The notes: a model not told the origin generated them from the sequence alone. Positions 1-6,584 are shown, counted from the stretch's first letter. The stretch: DNA of 21,599 bases from JAAZIN01 sp033809435 (GCA_033809435.1 JAPXLS010000015.1:1-21599); one strand, 5' to 3'. Translations and numbers: made by a program.

Positions 1-1
1 G

Positions 2-445
2 GCTGGTTTGCTTCACGATTATGGTAAGGCTTACAGCAAGGAGGAGCTTTGCCTTAAAGCAAAGTCACTGGGCTTACGCCTGGACCGGATCACCCTGGCG
101 GAAAGACGGCTGCTTCATGCACCTGTGGGCGCCGCTCTGCTGCAGTTCGAGCTGGGGATGGCAGATGATGCCATTATCAGGGCGGTAGCCTATCATACCA
201 CCGGGCGTGAGAAGATGACGCTGCTGGAGAAGGTTCTCTATCTGGCTGATTTGATTGAACCGGGGCGGGATTTTGACGGGGTGGGGAAGCTGAGAAAAAT
301 TGCCTTTGATTCGCTGGAGCCTGCGCTGTTGACCGCGGTGGATCAGACGATTCAGTCGGTAATCAGGCGGGGCCTGCTGCTCCATCCCCGTTCAGTTCAA
401 TTTCGCAACAGCCTGCTGGCCGGCTTCGATGAGAATGGGGGCTAG
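2..445 (+). CDS. yqeK: YqeK-type HD-domain phosphohydrolase, 3' part (5' end outside window)
   Basis: The reading frame is open from the first bases of the window and begins with AGLLHDYGK, which contains the His-Asp pair of an HD metal-dependent phosphohydrolase, so the start codon and first metal-binding His lie upstream. Further family motifs are HAPVGAALL, AYHTTGREKMT and LADLIEPGRDF. YqeK proteins hydrolyse symmetrical diadenosine tetraphosphate to two ADP in the cytosol (established for the family). The gene stops 3 nt before the next ATG, and the order yqeK - lytR-like - rsfS is a standard Firmicutes arrangement, usually behind nadD. About 148 codons are present, and roughly 40-50 N-terminal residues are probably missing. 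Identity is quite sure. Confidence 0.9.
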   Translation, partial: AGLLHDYGKAYSKEELCLKAKSLGLRLDRITLAERRLLHAPVGAALLQFELGMADDAIIRAVAYHTTGREKMTLLEKVLYLADLIEPGRDFDGVGKLRKIAFDSLEPALLTAVDQTIQSVIRRGLLLHPRSVQFRNSLLAGFDENGG

Positions 446-448
446 AAG

Positions 449-1663
449 ATGCGCTACAGCAGGTCTTACCTGCTGCAGAAGCCGAAAAAAACAACCAAAC
501 GCAAGCGCAGAATGCTGCTGCTCCTCGTTGCGCTCATGCTGCTTATCCTGACATTGGTTTTTTCATTTCGCCTTGTCTCTGTTTTTCATTCCTTCCATAA
601 CGATGCTCATTGGGCCCAATCCCTGCGCCTGCAAGGGGGCGGCGATGAACGGGTTTATCTTATTTGCGGCATAGATTACTGGGGTGCAAACCCATACGTG
701 GAAAGGCTGTTGCTGGTGTATTATGATACCCTTGACGGGGATATCAGCCTGCTCTACATTCCCGGAAATACCATGGTGAAAACTGACGAGCGCGGCCCCG
801 AACCTTTGGGGCAGGCCTACCGCCGCCTTGGCTGGCCCCTTTTTATCGAACTGGTGCAGGAGCTGACGGGTATTCCGGTGCACCATTATCTGGCGCTCAA
901 TTACCAGGGAATCGCCTCCCTGGGGGACTATCTGGGCGGTTTGGAAAGCAGCGCCTTTGCAGACGGCGGAAATGGAAATGAAGCAGATCTGCTCCCTCAG
1001 CCGGTGGGACGGTTGAGCGGTTTTGAACTTTACCGATATTTTTTAACAGCGGATTACCGCGAGGCGCCCTGGGAGCAGCTGAAGAGGCAGCAGCAGGTTC
1101 TGGCGCAGTTATGGGGCAGGGTGGAACAGAAAAAGGTATGGCACTGGCCAAAGATGATCAAAATAGTTGCGCCCTTTCTGGAAACGGATCTCTCCTGGCG
1201 CGAGTTGACGGAGCTGCGCGGGCAGCTTGGCAGCTGCGAATTCGCCTCGATGAAGCAGCTGATCCTGCCGGGTGAAGAGGGGGTCATTGACGGCTGTCTC
1301 TTCTGGGTGCCCGACGAGGAGCTGCTGGAGGATATAGTGCGCCTGGTCAATGAGGGCTACCTGGTGATTCCCTCCGAGGTGAAGGTAGAGGTACTCAACG
1401 GCAGCGGCATCGACGGCCTGGCCTCGGAAGTTGCCGCGTTGCTCCAGGAGGAGGGTTTCCAGGTAGTGAAAAAGGGAAATGCCGATCATTTCGATTACAT
1501 GGACTCCCAGGTTATCGCCCGGGGTGAAATTGTCGACAAGGCGAGGGCGGTGGCTCTTTACATTCCGGGATCATCCATGCTCCACCGCTATGATCCCGAG
1601 GTTGCCGTTGATGTGACCGTAATTATTGGCAGCAGCTACACAGAATACCAGAGTAGCCCTTGA
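449..1663 (+). CDS. LytR-CpsA-Psr (LCP) family protein with C-terminal LytR_C domain, degenerate LCP motifs
   Basis: The 404-residue protein has a basic N-terminus (KKTTKRKRR), one membrane segment at about residues 21-43, an LCP-like domain at about 65-230, and a LytR_C domain at about 310-395 (VEVLNGSGIDGLASEVAALL). LCP enzymes sit in the membrane facing outwards and transfer lipid-linked wall polymers such as teichoic acid to peptidoglycan. The usual pyrophosphate- and Mg-binding residues look altered: the family's IPRDT reads IPGNT and the RxDT segment reads ERLLL, while the first Asp (GID) remains. It may therefore be a non-catalytic or altered LCP protein. It sits between yqeK and rsfS, 3 nt after yqeK, in one transcription unit. 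Fold assignment is sure; catalytic activity is doubtful. Confidence 0.82.
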   Translation: MRYSRSYLLQKPKKTTKRKRRMLLLLVALMLLILTLVFSFRLVSVFHSFHNDAHWAQSLRLQGGGDERVYLICGIDYWGANPYVERLLLVYYDTLDGDISLLYIPGNTMVKTDERGPEPLGQAYRRLGWPLFIELVQELTGIPVHHYLALNYQGIASLGDYLGGLESSAFADGGNGNEADLLPQPVGRLSGFELYRYFLTADYREAPWEQLKRQQQVLAQLWGRVEQKKVWHWPKMIKIVAPFLETDLSWRELTELRGQLGSCEFASMKQLILPGEEGVIDGCLFWVPDEELLEDIVRLVNEGYLVIPSEVKVEVLNGSGIDGLASEVAALLQEEGFQVVKKGNADHFDYMDSQVIARGEIVDKARAVALYIPGSSMLHRYDPEVAVDVTVIIGSSYTEYQSSP

Positions 1664-1684
1664 TTCTCGAAGGAGGTGAAATGC

Positions 1685-2065
1685 TTGTCGGAACCGGCAA
1701 GCGGCTCCCGGGAGCTGGCTTTGTGGGCGGCGGAACTCGCCGCGGAGAAAAAGGCACAGGATCTGGCCTTGTTGGAGGTGGGCAAAATATCCATTGTTGC
1801 CGATTACTTTCTCATCGCCACCGGCGCAACAAGGGTCCAGGTCCAGACCATCTGCGACTACCTGCTTGAAAAGATCAAAGAGCAGGGCCGGATCCTGCTG
1901 CGGAAGGAAGGTTACCGGGAAGGCTGGTGGGTTGTCCTGGACTTCGGCGACCTGGTGGTCCATCTTTTACAGCCTGAAGCCAGGGAGTTCTACCGGTTGG
2001 AGCGGCTTTGGAGCCGCGCCCCCCGGGTAAATACCGAAGCATCGGGGTCAGGTCTTGAAATATAA
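1685..2065 (+). CDS. rsfS: Ribosomal silencing factor RsfS (Iojap family)
   Basis: RsfS binds ribosomal protein uL14 on the 50S subunit and blocks subunit joining, lowering translation under nutrient limitation (established). The 126 residues show the family pattern: AEKKAQDLALLEV, ADYFLIATGAT, the WWVVLDFGDLVVHLL block and REFYRLERLW near the end. The start chosen is TTG 1685, which places AGGAGG (1671-1676) 8 nt upstream; GTG 1676 overlaps that ribosome binding site and ATG 1681 is out of frame. The family normally ends soon after the LERLW motif. Here the last seven codons (SGSGLEI) and the stop are supplied by a REP-like repeat, so the C-terminus was probably remodelled by its insertion. 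Confidence 0.92.
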   Translation: MSEPASGSRELALWAAELAAEKKAQDLALLEVGKISIVADYFLIATGATRVQVQTICDYLLEKIKEQGRILLRKEGYREGWWVVLDFGDLVVHLLQPEAREFYRLERLWSRAPRVNTEASGSGLEI

Positions 2066-2096
2066 CATCCGGGTCACCGGGGTCAGGTCTTGGAAA
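2043..2096 (+). repeat. Two REP-like direct repeats (CGGGGTCAGGTCTTG-AAA)
   Basis: CGGGGTCAGGTCTTGAAA at 2043-2060 recurs as CGGGGTCAGGTCTTGGAAA at 2078-2096, 35 nt apart in the same orientation, straddling the rsfS stop codon. From memory, GGGTCAGGTCTTG-type sequences occur as dispersed repeats near IS200-like (Y1/RAYT) transposases in many bacteria; no transposase is present here, so that link is inference. No further copy was seen in the window. Confidence 0.6.
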
Positions 2097-2150
2097 CGTT
2101 ATGATTTGCCTGGCTCTGTTTGTTTTTCCTATAAACGGGGCGGCGGCAGG

Positions 2151-2204
2151 GGGGAGCCGGTGCGGGGCGAGCCGGCGGGCAGTTTTTCCTGCCTGCCGCT
2201 CCCC
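2151..2204 (+). promoter_or_regulatory. Strong GC-rich stem-loop in the leader of the ThiF-like gene
   Basis: An outer 7-bp stem, GGGGAGC (2151-2157) with GCTCCCC (2198-2204), encloses a 9-bp stem, GGCGGGCAG (2174-2182) with CTGCCTGCC (2189-2197, one G-U pair), closed by a TTTTTC loop. It ends 13 nt before the chosen ATG 2218 and would crowd the ribosome binding region. There is no T-run after it, so it is not an intrinsic terminator. It does not match a riboswitch class I recognise. It may belong to the REP-like element just upstream. Confidence 0.5.
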
Positions 2205-2217
2205 TTTGGCGGTAAAT

Positions 2218-3072
2218 ATGCTGGCAGATGAGATCAAGAATATCCTGTTACAATTATCCCGGCGCGATGTTGGCCCCGCCGGCGAAGGGTACTGTTGTAT
2301 TGCATTTGAGGATACCATCTCCCTGGCCCGCACCTCCGGCCTGACGCGCGGTGAAGTGGAAATTGCCGCCCTGGAGGCGGGAATAATCCCTGTCCGGTAC
2401 CGGCGCAACATAGGCACGGTGGGTCTTGAGGGCCAGATCAGGCTGTTGAAAGCGCAGGCCGGCATAGCAGGCGCCGGCGGGCTGGGCGGATTTGCCGTTG
2501 AACTGCTGGCCCGCTGCGGGGTGGGCGGGCTTACCATCATCGACGGCGACAGCTTTGATCCAACCAACCTTAACCGGCAGCTCTACGCCACCGAGGAAAC
2601 CCTTGCTTTGGACAAGGCCGCCGCCGCAGCGCAGCGGGTAAAGAAGATCAACGGTGCCGTGGAGGCAAAGGTTTACAAGTGCCGCGGTGATTCAGGAAAC
2701 TGGCAGGAGCTGCTGCAGAACTGCGATATTGTTCTTGATTGCCTGGACAACCTGCAGAGCAGGTTTTCCCTTGAAGAGGCCTGTCAAAAGTTAGAGATAC
2801 CCCTGGTGCACGGGGCAATTGCCGGTTTTATGGGACAGGTGGCGGTGATCAGCCCGGGAAAGCCCCTTTTTTCTGCAATTTACGGCCGGCAGGGTAAATT
2901 TGATCGGGGAGCGGAGGTGCACCTGGGCAGCCCTTCCTTTACCCCGGCGGTTGTAGCTGCCCGGCAGGTTGCGGAGGCGGTAAAGCTGCTGGCCGGGCTG
3001 GGCAGCGCACCGGGCAATGTTCTGCTGCTTATCGACCTCCTCTCTTCCGAGACTACCTCCATCTCCCTGTAA
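2218..3072 (+). CDS. HesA/MoeB/ThiF (E1-like) family adenylyltransferase
   Basis: E1-like enzymes adenylate the C-terminal glycine of a small sulfur-carrier or ubiquitin-like protein, for example in thiamine or molybdopterin synthesis. In this 284-residue protein, residues 82-91 (GIAGAGGLGG) are the nucleotide-binding loop, followed by IIDGD, NLNRQ with the conserved Arg near residue 120, and DIVLDCLDN near 165. The CxxC zinc pairs of classic MoeB/ThiF are not visible. About 75 residues precede the Rossmann fold, with RYRRNIGT matching clostridial homologues as I recall them. ATG 2218 was chosen because the frame upstream to 2101 is a low-complexity leader overlapping the stem-loop. No sulfur-carrier gene is adjacent, so the partner and pathway are unknown. 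Family is sure; the specific role is not. Confidence 0.8.
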   Translation: MLADEIKNILLQLSRRDVGPAGEGYCCIAFEDTISLARTSGLTRGEVEIAALEAGIIPVRYRRNIGTVGLEGQIRLLKAQAGIAGAGGLGGFAVELLARCGVGGLTIIDGDSFDPTNLNRQLYATEETLALDKAAAAAQRVKKINGAVEAKVYKCRGDSGNWQELLQNCDIVLDCLDNLQSRFSLEEACQKLEIPLVHGAIAGFMGQVAVISPGKPLFSAIYGRQGKFDRGAEVHLGSPSFTPAVVAARQVAEAVKLLAGLGSAPGNVLLLIDLLSSETTSISL

Positions 3073-3147
3073 CCGGAAAATTTGTATTTCAACCGGCACA
3101 CCCCCTTGACAACCCCCCCTGACTTGCTCAAAAACCGGTCCAAATGC

Positions 3148-3176
3148 TTGACAAGGGCGGCTGCGGTGCGTATAAT
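3148..3176 (+). promoter_or_regulatory. Sigma-A promoter of the T-box/tRNA-Ala/leuS unit
   Basis: TTGACA (3148-3153) and TATAAT (3171-3176) are both perfect consensus hexamers separated by exactly 17 bp. Transcription should begin around 3182-3185, giving a leader of about 385 nt before leuS. The strength of this promoter fits a unit that must also supply a tRNA. Confidence 0.88.
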
Positions 3177-3372
3177 TAATCACGTTACATCAGGTTTGTT
3201 ATTTGCTTCGGGATAGTGATTCGATGAAGGGGAGCGGAGGCGGCGCGGCGGCACCGCAGAGAGCCGGCGGTGGGTGCAAGCCGGCAGGCCGGCGGCTGTT
3301 GAACTCGCCCCGGAGAAGCGGCGGTGAAGGAACAGTAGCCGCCGCCGCGGGCCGGCGTTAAGGCTTGAAGAG

Positions 3373-3472
3373 GGCGGCAATGCATGGGGCTGTAGCGCAG
3401 GTGGGAGCGCGCTTCCTTGGCATGGAAGAGGTCGCGGGTTCGACTCCCGCCAGCTCCACCACATTGCTTGCC
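3373..3472 (+). other. Helix clamping the embedded tRNA inside the T-box leader
   Basis: GCAATG (3377-3382) is perfectly complementary to CATTGC (3462-3467), which starts directly after the tRNA CCA; only CAT separates the 5' arm from tRNA base 1. With one bulged T (3469) the pairing extends by GGCG (3373-3376) against T3468 and GCC (3470-3472), giving about 10 bp. The tRNA therefore occupies the loop of a leader hairpin and could stack on it. Confidence 0.6.
3386..3461 (+). tRNA. tRNA-Ala (anticodon GGC), CCA encoded
   Basis: All 76 positions fold as a standard tRNA: acceptor GGGGCTG/CAGCTCC, D stem GCGC/GCGC, anticodon stem CTTCC/GGAAG with loop TTGGCAT (anticodon GGC at 3419-3421), a five-base variable region AGGTC, T stem GCGGG/CCCGC with loop TTCGACT, discriminator A and encoded CCA. 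The G3-U70 pair (3388 with 3455) is the alanine identity element. It reads GCC/GCU codons. It has no promoter of its own that I can see, since the preceding 50 nt are GC-rich T-box stems, and it lies upstream of the T-box terminator. It should therefore be transcribed from the promoter at 3148-3176 regardless of antitermination. Confidence 0.96.
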
Positions 3473-3496
3473 AAAAAGGGTGGTACCGCGGGAAAA

Positions 3497-3523
3497 CTCG
3501 CCCCTTGCCGGGCGGGTTTTTTT
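3497..3523 (+). terminator. Intrinsic terminator of the leuS T-box
   Basis: CTCGCCC (3497-3503) pairs with GGGCGGG (3510-3516, one G-U pair) around a short loop and is followed by seven T (3517-3523). Its 5' strand is the same CTCGC-CC used by the antiterminator, so the two folds exclude each other as expected for a T-box switch. Confidence 0.9.
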
Positions 3524-3567
3524 CTACCCGAATATCGCCCGCCATTTTACTGTCGAGGGGGTATCGG

Positions 3568-6054
3568 TTGGAAATGCAGGGTTATGAGCCCAGATCCATT
3601 GAGCCCAAATGGCAGCAGCTGTGGGAGAAGGAGAAATATTACCGCGCCCCGCTGGATCCCGCCCGGCCAAAGTACTATGTGCTGGAGATGTTTCCCTATC
3701 CTTCGGGCAGGCTGCACATGGGACATATGCGGGTTTACTCCATCGGAGATGTTCTCGCCCGATTTTTGCGCATGCGCGGCTACAATGTAATTCATCCCAT
3801 GGGCTGGGATGCTTTTGGACTCCCCGCCGAGAATGCGGCCATTGAAAACCGGGTCAGCCCGGAAAGGTGGACCGCCCAAAATATTCTCCACATGAAGCGG
3901 CAGCAGCAGCGTCTGGGAGTCAGCTACGACTGGGAGAAGGAGGTCAATACCAGTTCTCCCGATTACTACCGCTGGACCCAGTGGATGTTCCTGCTCATGT
4001 ACCGCCGCGGGCTGGCTTACAGAAAACGCGCCTCCGTGAACTGGTGCCCGCACTGCAGGACAGTGCTGGCCAACGAGCAGGTCGAGGCCGGGCGCTGCTG
4101 GCGCTGTGAAACCGAAGTGGAGCTCCAGGAGCGGGAGCAGTGGTTTCTGAAGATTACTGAATATGCCGAAAGGCTTTTGCAGGATCTGGAGGTGCTTGAA
4201 GACTGGCCCGAGAGGGTCAAGGTGATGCAGCAGAACTGGATCGGGCGCAGCGAGGGGGCCGAGATTGCATTCCGCGTGCAGGAGCTGCCCGGCGAAGAGA
4301 TCCGCGTCTTTACCACTCGCGCCGATACACTTTTCGGGGTGAGCTACATGGTCCTCGCTCCCGAGCATCCCCTGCTGCCGCGCCTGGTGGCGGGGACCGG
4401 CGTGGAGAAGGAGATCATGGAATTTGCCGCCCGGGTCAGGCGGGAAAGCGAGATCGACAGAACCTCCGAAGAGGCTCCTAAAATCGGTCTATTCACGGGC
4501 CGGCATGCCGTCAACCCCCTGAACGGGGAAACTGTGCCGATCCTGGTGGCCAACTACGTGATCATGTCTTACGGTACCGGTGCGGTGATGGGGGTACCGG
4601 CGCATGATGAGCGCGACTTTCAATTTGCCCTGAGCTACGATCTGCCTGTCCGCCGCGTGATCATGCCCCCTGCAGGTGAAGGGTCGGAGGGCTGCGGAGG
4701 GGCCTACACCGGCGAGGGCGAGATGATCAACTCCGGAGAATTTACCGGCCTTTCCAATATAGAAGGGGCAAAGCGAATAACCGAAAAACTGCACGGGCTG
4801 GGCTGCGGCGATTTCAAGATCACCTATCGCCTGCGCGACTGGCTCATTTCACGCCAGCGCTACTGGGGCGCACCCATACCGGTGGTCTACTGCGAGAGTT
4901 GCGGCGCTGTTCCGGTACCCGAAGAGAATCTGCCTGTTCTGCTGCCTCCGGCAGCGGATCTTTCGGGAGACCGGGTGCCTCCGCTCTCGCACTATGATTC
5001 TTTTGTGAACACCGCCTGCCCTCGCTGTGGCGGGAAAGCACGGCGCGAGACCGACACAATGGATACATTCATCTGCTCCTCCTGGTATTTTTTACGTTAC
5101 ACCAGTCCTGGATATGATGTTTCTCCCTTCAATCGGGAGGCGGTGGATTACTGGATGCCCGTGGACCAGTACATCGGGGGGATCGAGCATGCCGTGCTAC
5201 ACCTGCTCTATGCCCGTTTTTTCACAAAGGTGCTCCACGATGCAGGGTTGGTTGGAGTGGTGGAGCCCTTCAGCCGCCTGCTGGCCCAGGGGATGGTGTA
5301 CAAGGATGGCGCGAAGATGTCCAAATCAAAGGGCAATGTGGTCTCTCCCGATGAGATCATCGAGCGCTATGGTGCTGATACGGCCCGCCTTTTCATACTT
5401 TTTGCAGCTCCTCCGGAAAAAGATCTGGACTGGAGCGAGCAGGGCGTTGAGGGATGCCATCGTTTCCTGCGCCGGGTCTGGCGCCTGCTTGAAGATTGTA
5501 TTGGGCTCCTGCCGGCGCAAGCGGGAAGGGCTGCCCGGGAAAACGGCTCCGCCGAAACAGAGCTGCGGCGGATTTTGCACGGGACCATTAAAAAGGTGAC
5601 GGGGGACATTGAAAAACGCTTTAATTTCAATACGGCCATAAGCGCAATCATGGAGCTGGTCAATGCGATTTATGATTATCGCCGGGACAGGGCGATGGAA
5701 AGAGAAGATCGCCACCTTTTGCAGGAGGCGCTACAGTCGATGATCCTGCTGCTTGCGCCCTTCGCTCCGCACCTGGCCGAGGAGGCCTGGCAGATTATGG
5801 GGGGCCGGGGCAGCGTTCATTTGCAGGCCTGGCCCGATTATGATCCCTCGGCCCTGACGGTGGAAAAGGTGGAAGTTGCGATCCAGGTAAACGGCAGGGT
5901 GCGCGGACGGATGACGGTTTCTGTGGGCTCTGCGGAGGAGATACTTTTGAAGGCGGCCCGGGAACAGCCGCGGATCAGAGAGCTGCTCCAGGGCAAAAAG
6001 ATAGTCCGCCATATTGTTGTACCCGACAAACTGGTCAATATCGTGATCCGTTAA
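3568..6054 (+). CDS. leuS: Leucyl-tRNA synthetase
   Basis: LeuS charges tRNA-Leu with leucine in the cytosol. It is a class I synthetase: the HIGH signature appears as HMGH at about residues 50-53 in PYPSGRLHMGHMR, and KMSKS at about 583-587. Between them lie the Cys-rich zinc segment (CPHCRTVLANEQ...CWRCE), the CP1 editing domain with TTRADTLFG and GTGAVMGVPAHDERD, and the LRDWLISRQRYWG motif. The C-terminus has the anticodon-binding domain and the small LeuS-specific domain (VQVNGRVRG-like IQVNGRVRG). At 828 residues it is full length. TTG 3568 has GAGGGG 7 nt upstream; ATG 3574, 12 nt from it, is the alternative and changes only two residues. It is controlled by the T-box. Confidence 0.97.
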   Translation: MEMQGYEPRSIEPKWQQLWEKEKYYRAPLDPARPKYYVLEMFPYPSGRLHMGHMRVYSIGDVLARFLRMRGYNVIHPMGWDAFGLPAENAAIENRVSPERWTAQNILHMKRQQQRLGVSYDWEKEVNTSSPDYYRWTQWMFLLMYRRGLAYRKRASVNWCPHCRTVLANEQVEAGRCWRCETEVELQEREQWFLKITEYAERLLQDLEVLEDWPERVKVMQQNWIGRSEGAEIAFRVQELPGEEIRVFTTRADTLFGVSYMVLAPEHPLLPRLVAGTGVEKEIMEFAARVRRESEIDRTSEEAPKIGLFTGRHAVNPLNGETVPILVANYVIMSYGTGAVMGVPAHDERDFQFALSYDLPVRRVIMPPAGEGSEGCGGAYTGEGEMINSGEFTGLSNIEGAKRITEKLHGLGCGDFKITYRLRDWLISRQRYWGAPIPVVYCESCGAVPVPEENLPVLLPPAADLSGDRVPPLSHYDSFVNTACPRCGGKARRETDTMDTFICSSWYFLRYTSPGYDVSPFNREAVDYWMPVDQYIGGIEHAVLHLLYARFFTKVLHDAGLVGVVEPFSRLLAQGMVYKDGAKMSKSKGNVVSPDEIIERYGADTARLFILFAAPPEKDLDWSEQGVEGCHRFLRRVWRLLEDCIGLLPAQAGRAARENGSAETELRRILHGTIKKVTGDIEKRFNFNTAISAIMELVNAIYDYRRDRAMEREDRHLLQEALQSMILLLAPFAPHLAEEAWQIMGGRGSVHLQAWPDYDPSALTVEKVEVAIQVNGRVRGRMTVSVGSAEEILLKAAREQPRIRELLQGKKIVRHIVVPDKLVNIVIR

Positions 6055-6143
6055 TATAATTGGCTGCATGAAGGATTTATGCAAAACATGCTTAATATAG
6101 TACGGTGACCGGTAATACCAAGTGAAGGGAGGTAAAAAAGTCA

Positions 6144-6578
6144 GTGACTCCTGACGAAAAAAGCCCGGATAAGGTCGTTCCCGTTGAATCAAAAATCCCC
6201 GAAGGGGACAGTGTGCGCATCTCACCCGATGTGATCGGAATAATCACCGGCATCGCTGCCGGCGAGGTGGAAGGTATCGCCGGGATGAGCGGGGGAATTG
6301 TGGATGGCATTGCCGAGAAGCTGGGGCGCAAAGATTTTGGCAAGGGGATCAAGGTCCGACTGGAAGGAGAGGCGGTTTCCTTTGATCTCAGTGTGATCGT
6401 GGATTACGGTGTCCGGATCATGGAGACTGCGAAAAAATTAAAGCAAAAAGTTCGTGAAACCGTTGAAGAGGTCACCGGTTTGACGGTGGCATCGATCAAT
6501 ATTCATGTCATCGGCATCAACCTGCCGAAAGAGAAATCCGAAAAAATCTCCGAAGAAGATAAAGACAACGATTCCTGA
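6144..6578 (+). CDS. Asp23/Gls24 family envelope stress response protein
   Basis: The 144-residue protein carries the Asp23/Gls24 domain: VRISPDVIGIITGIAAGEVEGIAGM, the small-residue stretch SGGIVDGIAEKLGRKDFGKGIKV, then DLSVIVDYGVRIMETAKKLKQKVRETVEEVTGL and VASINIHVIGI, and a charged tail (KEKSEKISEEDKDNDS). Family members are small cytosolic or membrane-associated proteins linked to cell-envelope homeostasis (Asp23 and AmaP in Staphylococcus, YqhY in Bacillus); no enzymatic activity is known. The start is GTG 6144 behind GGGAGG at about 11 nt. It stands alone, 89 nt after leuS, with a hairpin directly after its stop. Family is sure; function here is unknown. Confidence 0.9.
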   Translation: MTPDEKSPDKVVPVESKIPEGDSVRISPDVIGIITGIAAGEVEGIAGMSGGIVDGIAEKLGRKDFGKGIKVRLEGEAVSFDLSVIVDYGVRIMETAKKLKQKVRETVEEVTGLTVASINIHVIGINLPKEKSEKISEEDKDNDS

Positions 6579-6584
6579 AATCGG

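Larger units (their letters stand above)
3209..3523 (+). ncRNA. Leucine T-box leader (specifier CTC) controlling leuS, interrupted by a tRNA gene
   Basis: A T-box senses uncharged tRNA: the anticodon pairs with a specifier codon in stem I and the 3' NCCA pairs with UGGN in the antiterminator. Visible here are the stem I distal part (AGAGAG at 3258-3263 and the GCCGGC/GCCGGC hairpin 3263-3285), the specifier strand GAA-CTC-G with the Leu codon CTC at 3304-3306, and a stem II/III hairpin GCGGCGG/CCGCCGC (3318-3345) holding AACAGTAG. The 14-nt T-box AGGGTGGTACCGCG lies at 3477-3490. The antiterminator is AAGGG (3476-3480), bulge TGGTACC, GCGGG (3488-3492), loop AAAA, then CTCGC and CCCTT (3497-3506). 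TGGT fits the ACCA end of tRNA-Leu. A tRNA-Ala gene lies between stem III and the antiterminator. The 5' boundary is approximate. Confidence 0.9.

Noticed and set aside
2101..2217. Upstream ATG start for the ThiF-like protein
   Set aside because: The added 39 residues are translated from the stem-loop leader, have no family similarity, and ATG 2218 gives the expected N-terminus.
3105..3133. TTGACA at 3105-3110 as a second leuS promoter
   Set aside because: No -10-like hexamer lies 16-18 nt downstream; the perfect promoter at 3148-3176 suffices.
3304..3308. Reading the T-box specifier as TCG (Ser) one base later
   Set aside because: The base after TCG is C, while specifiers are normally followed by a purine; CTC followed by G fits and agrees with leuS downstream.
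3365..3790. Forward open frame of 141 codons starting before the tRNA
   Set aside because: It runs through the tRNA, the T-box terminator and out of frame into leuS, so it cannot be a real gene.
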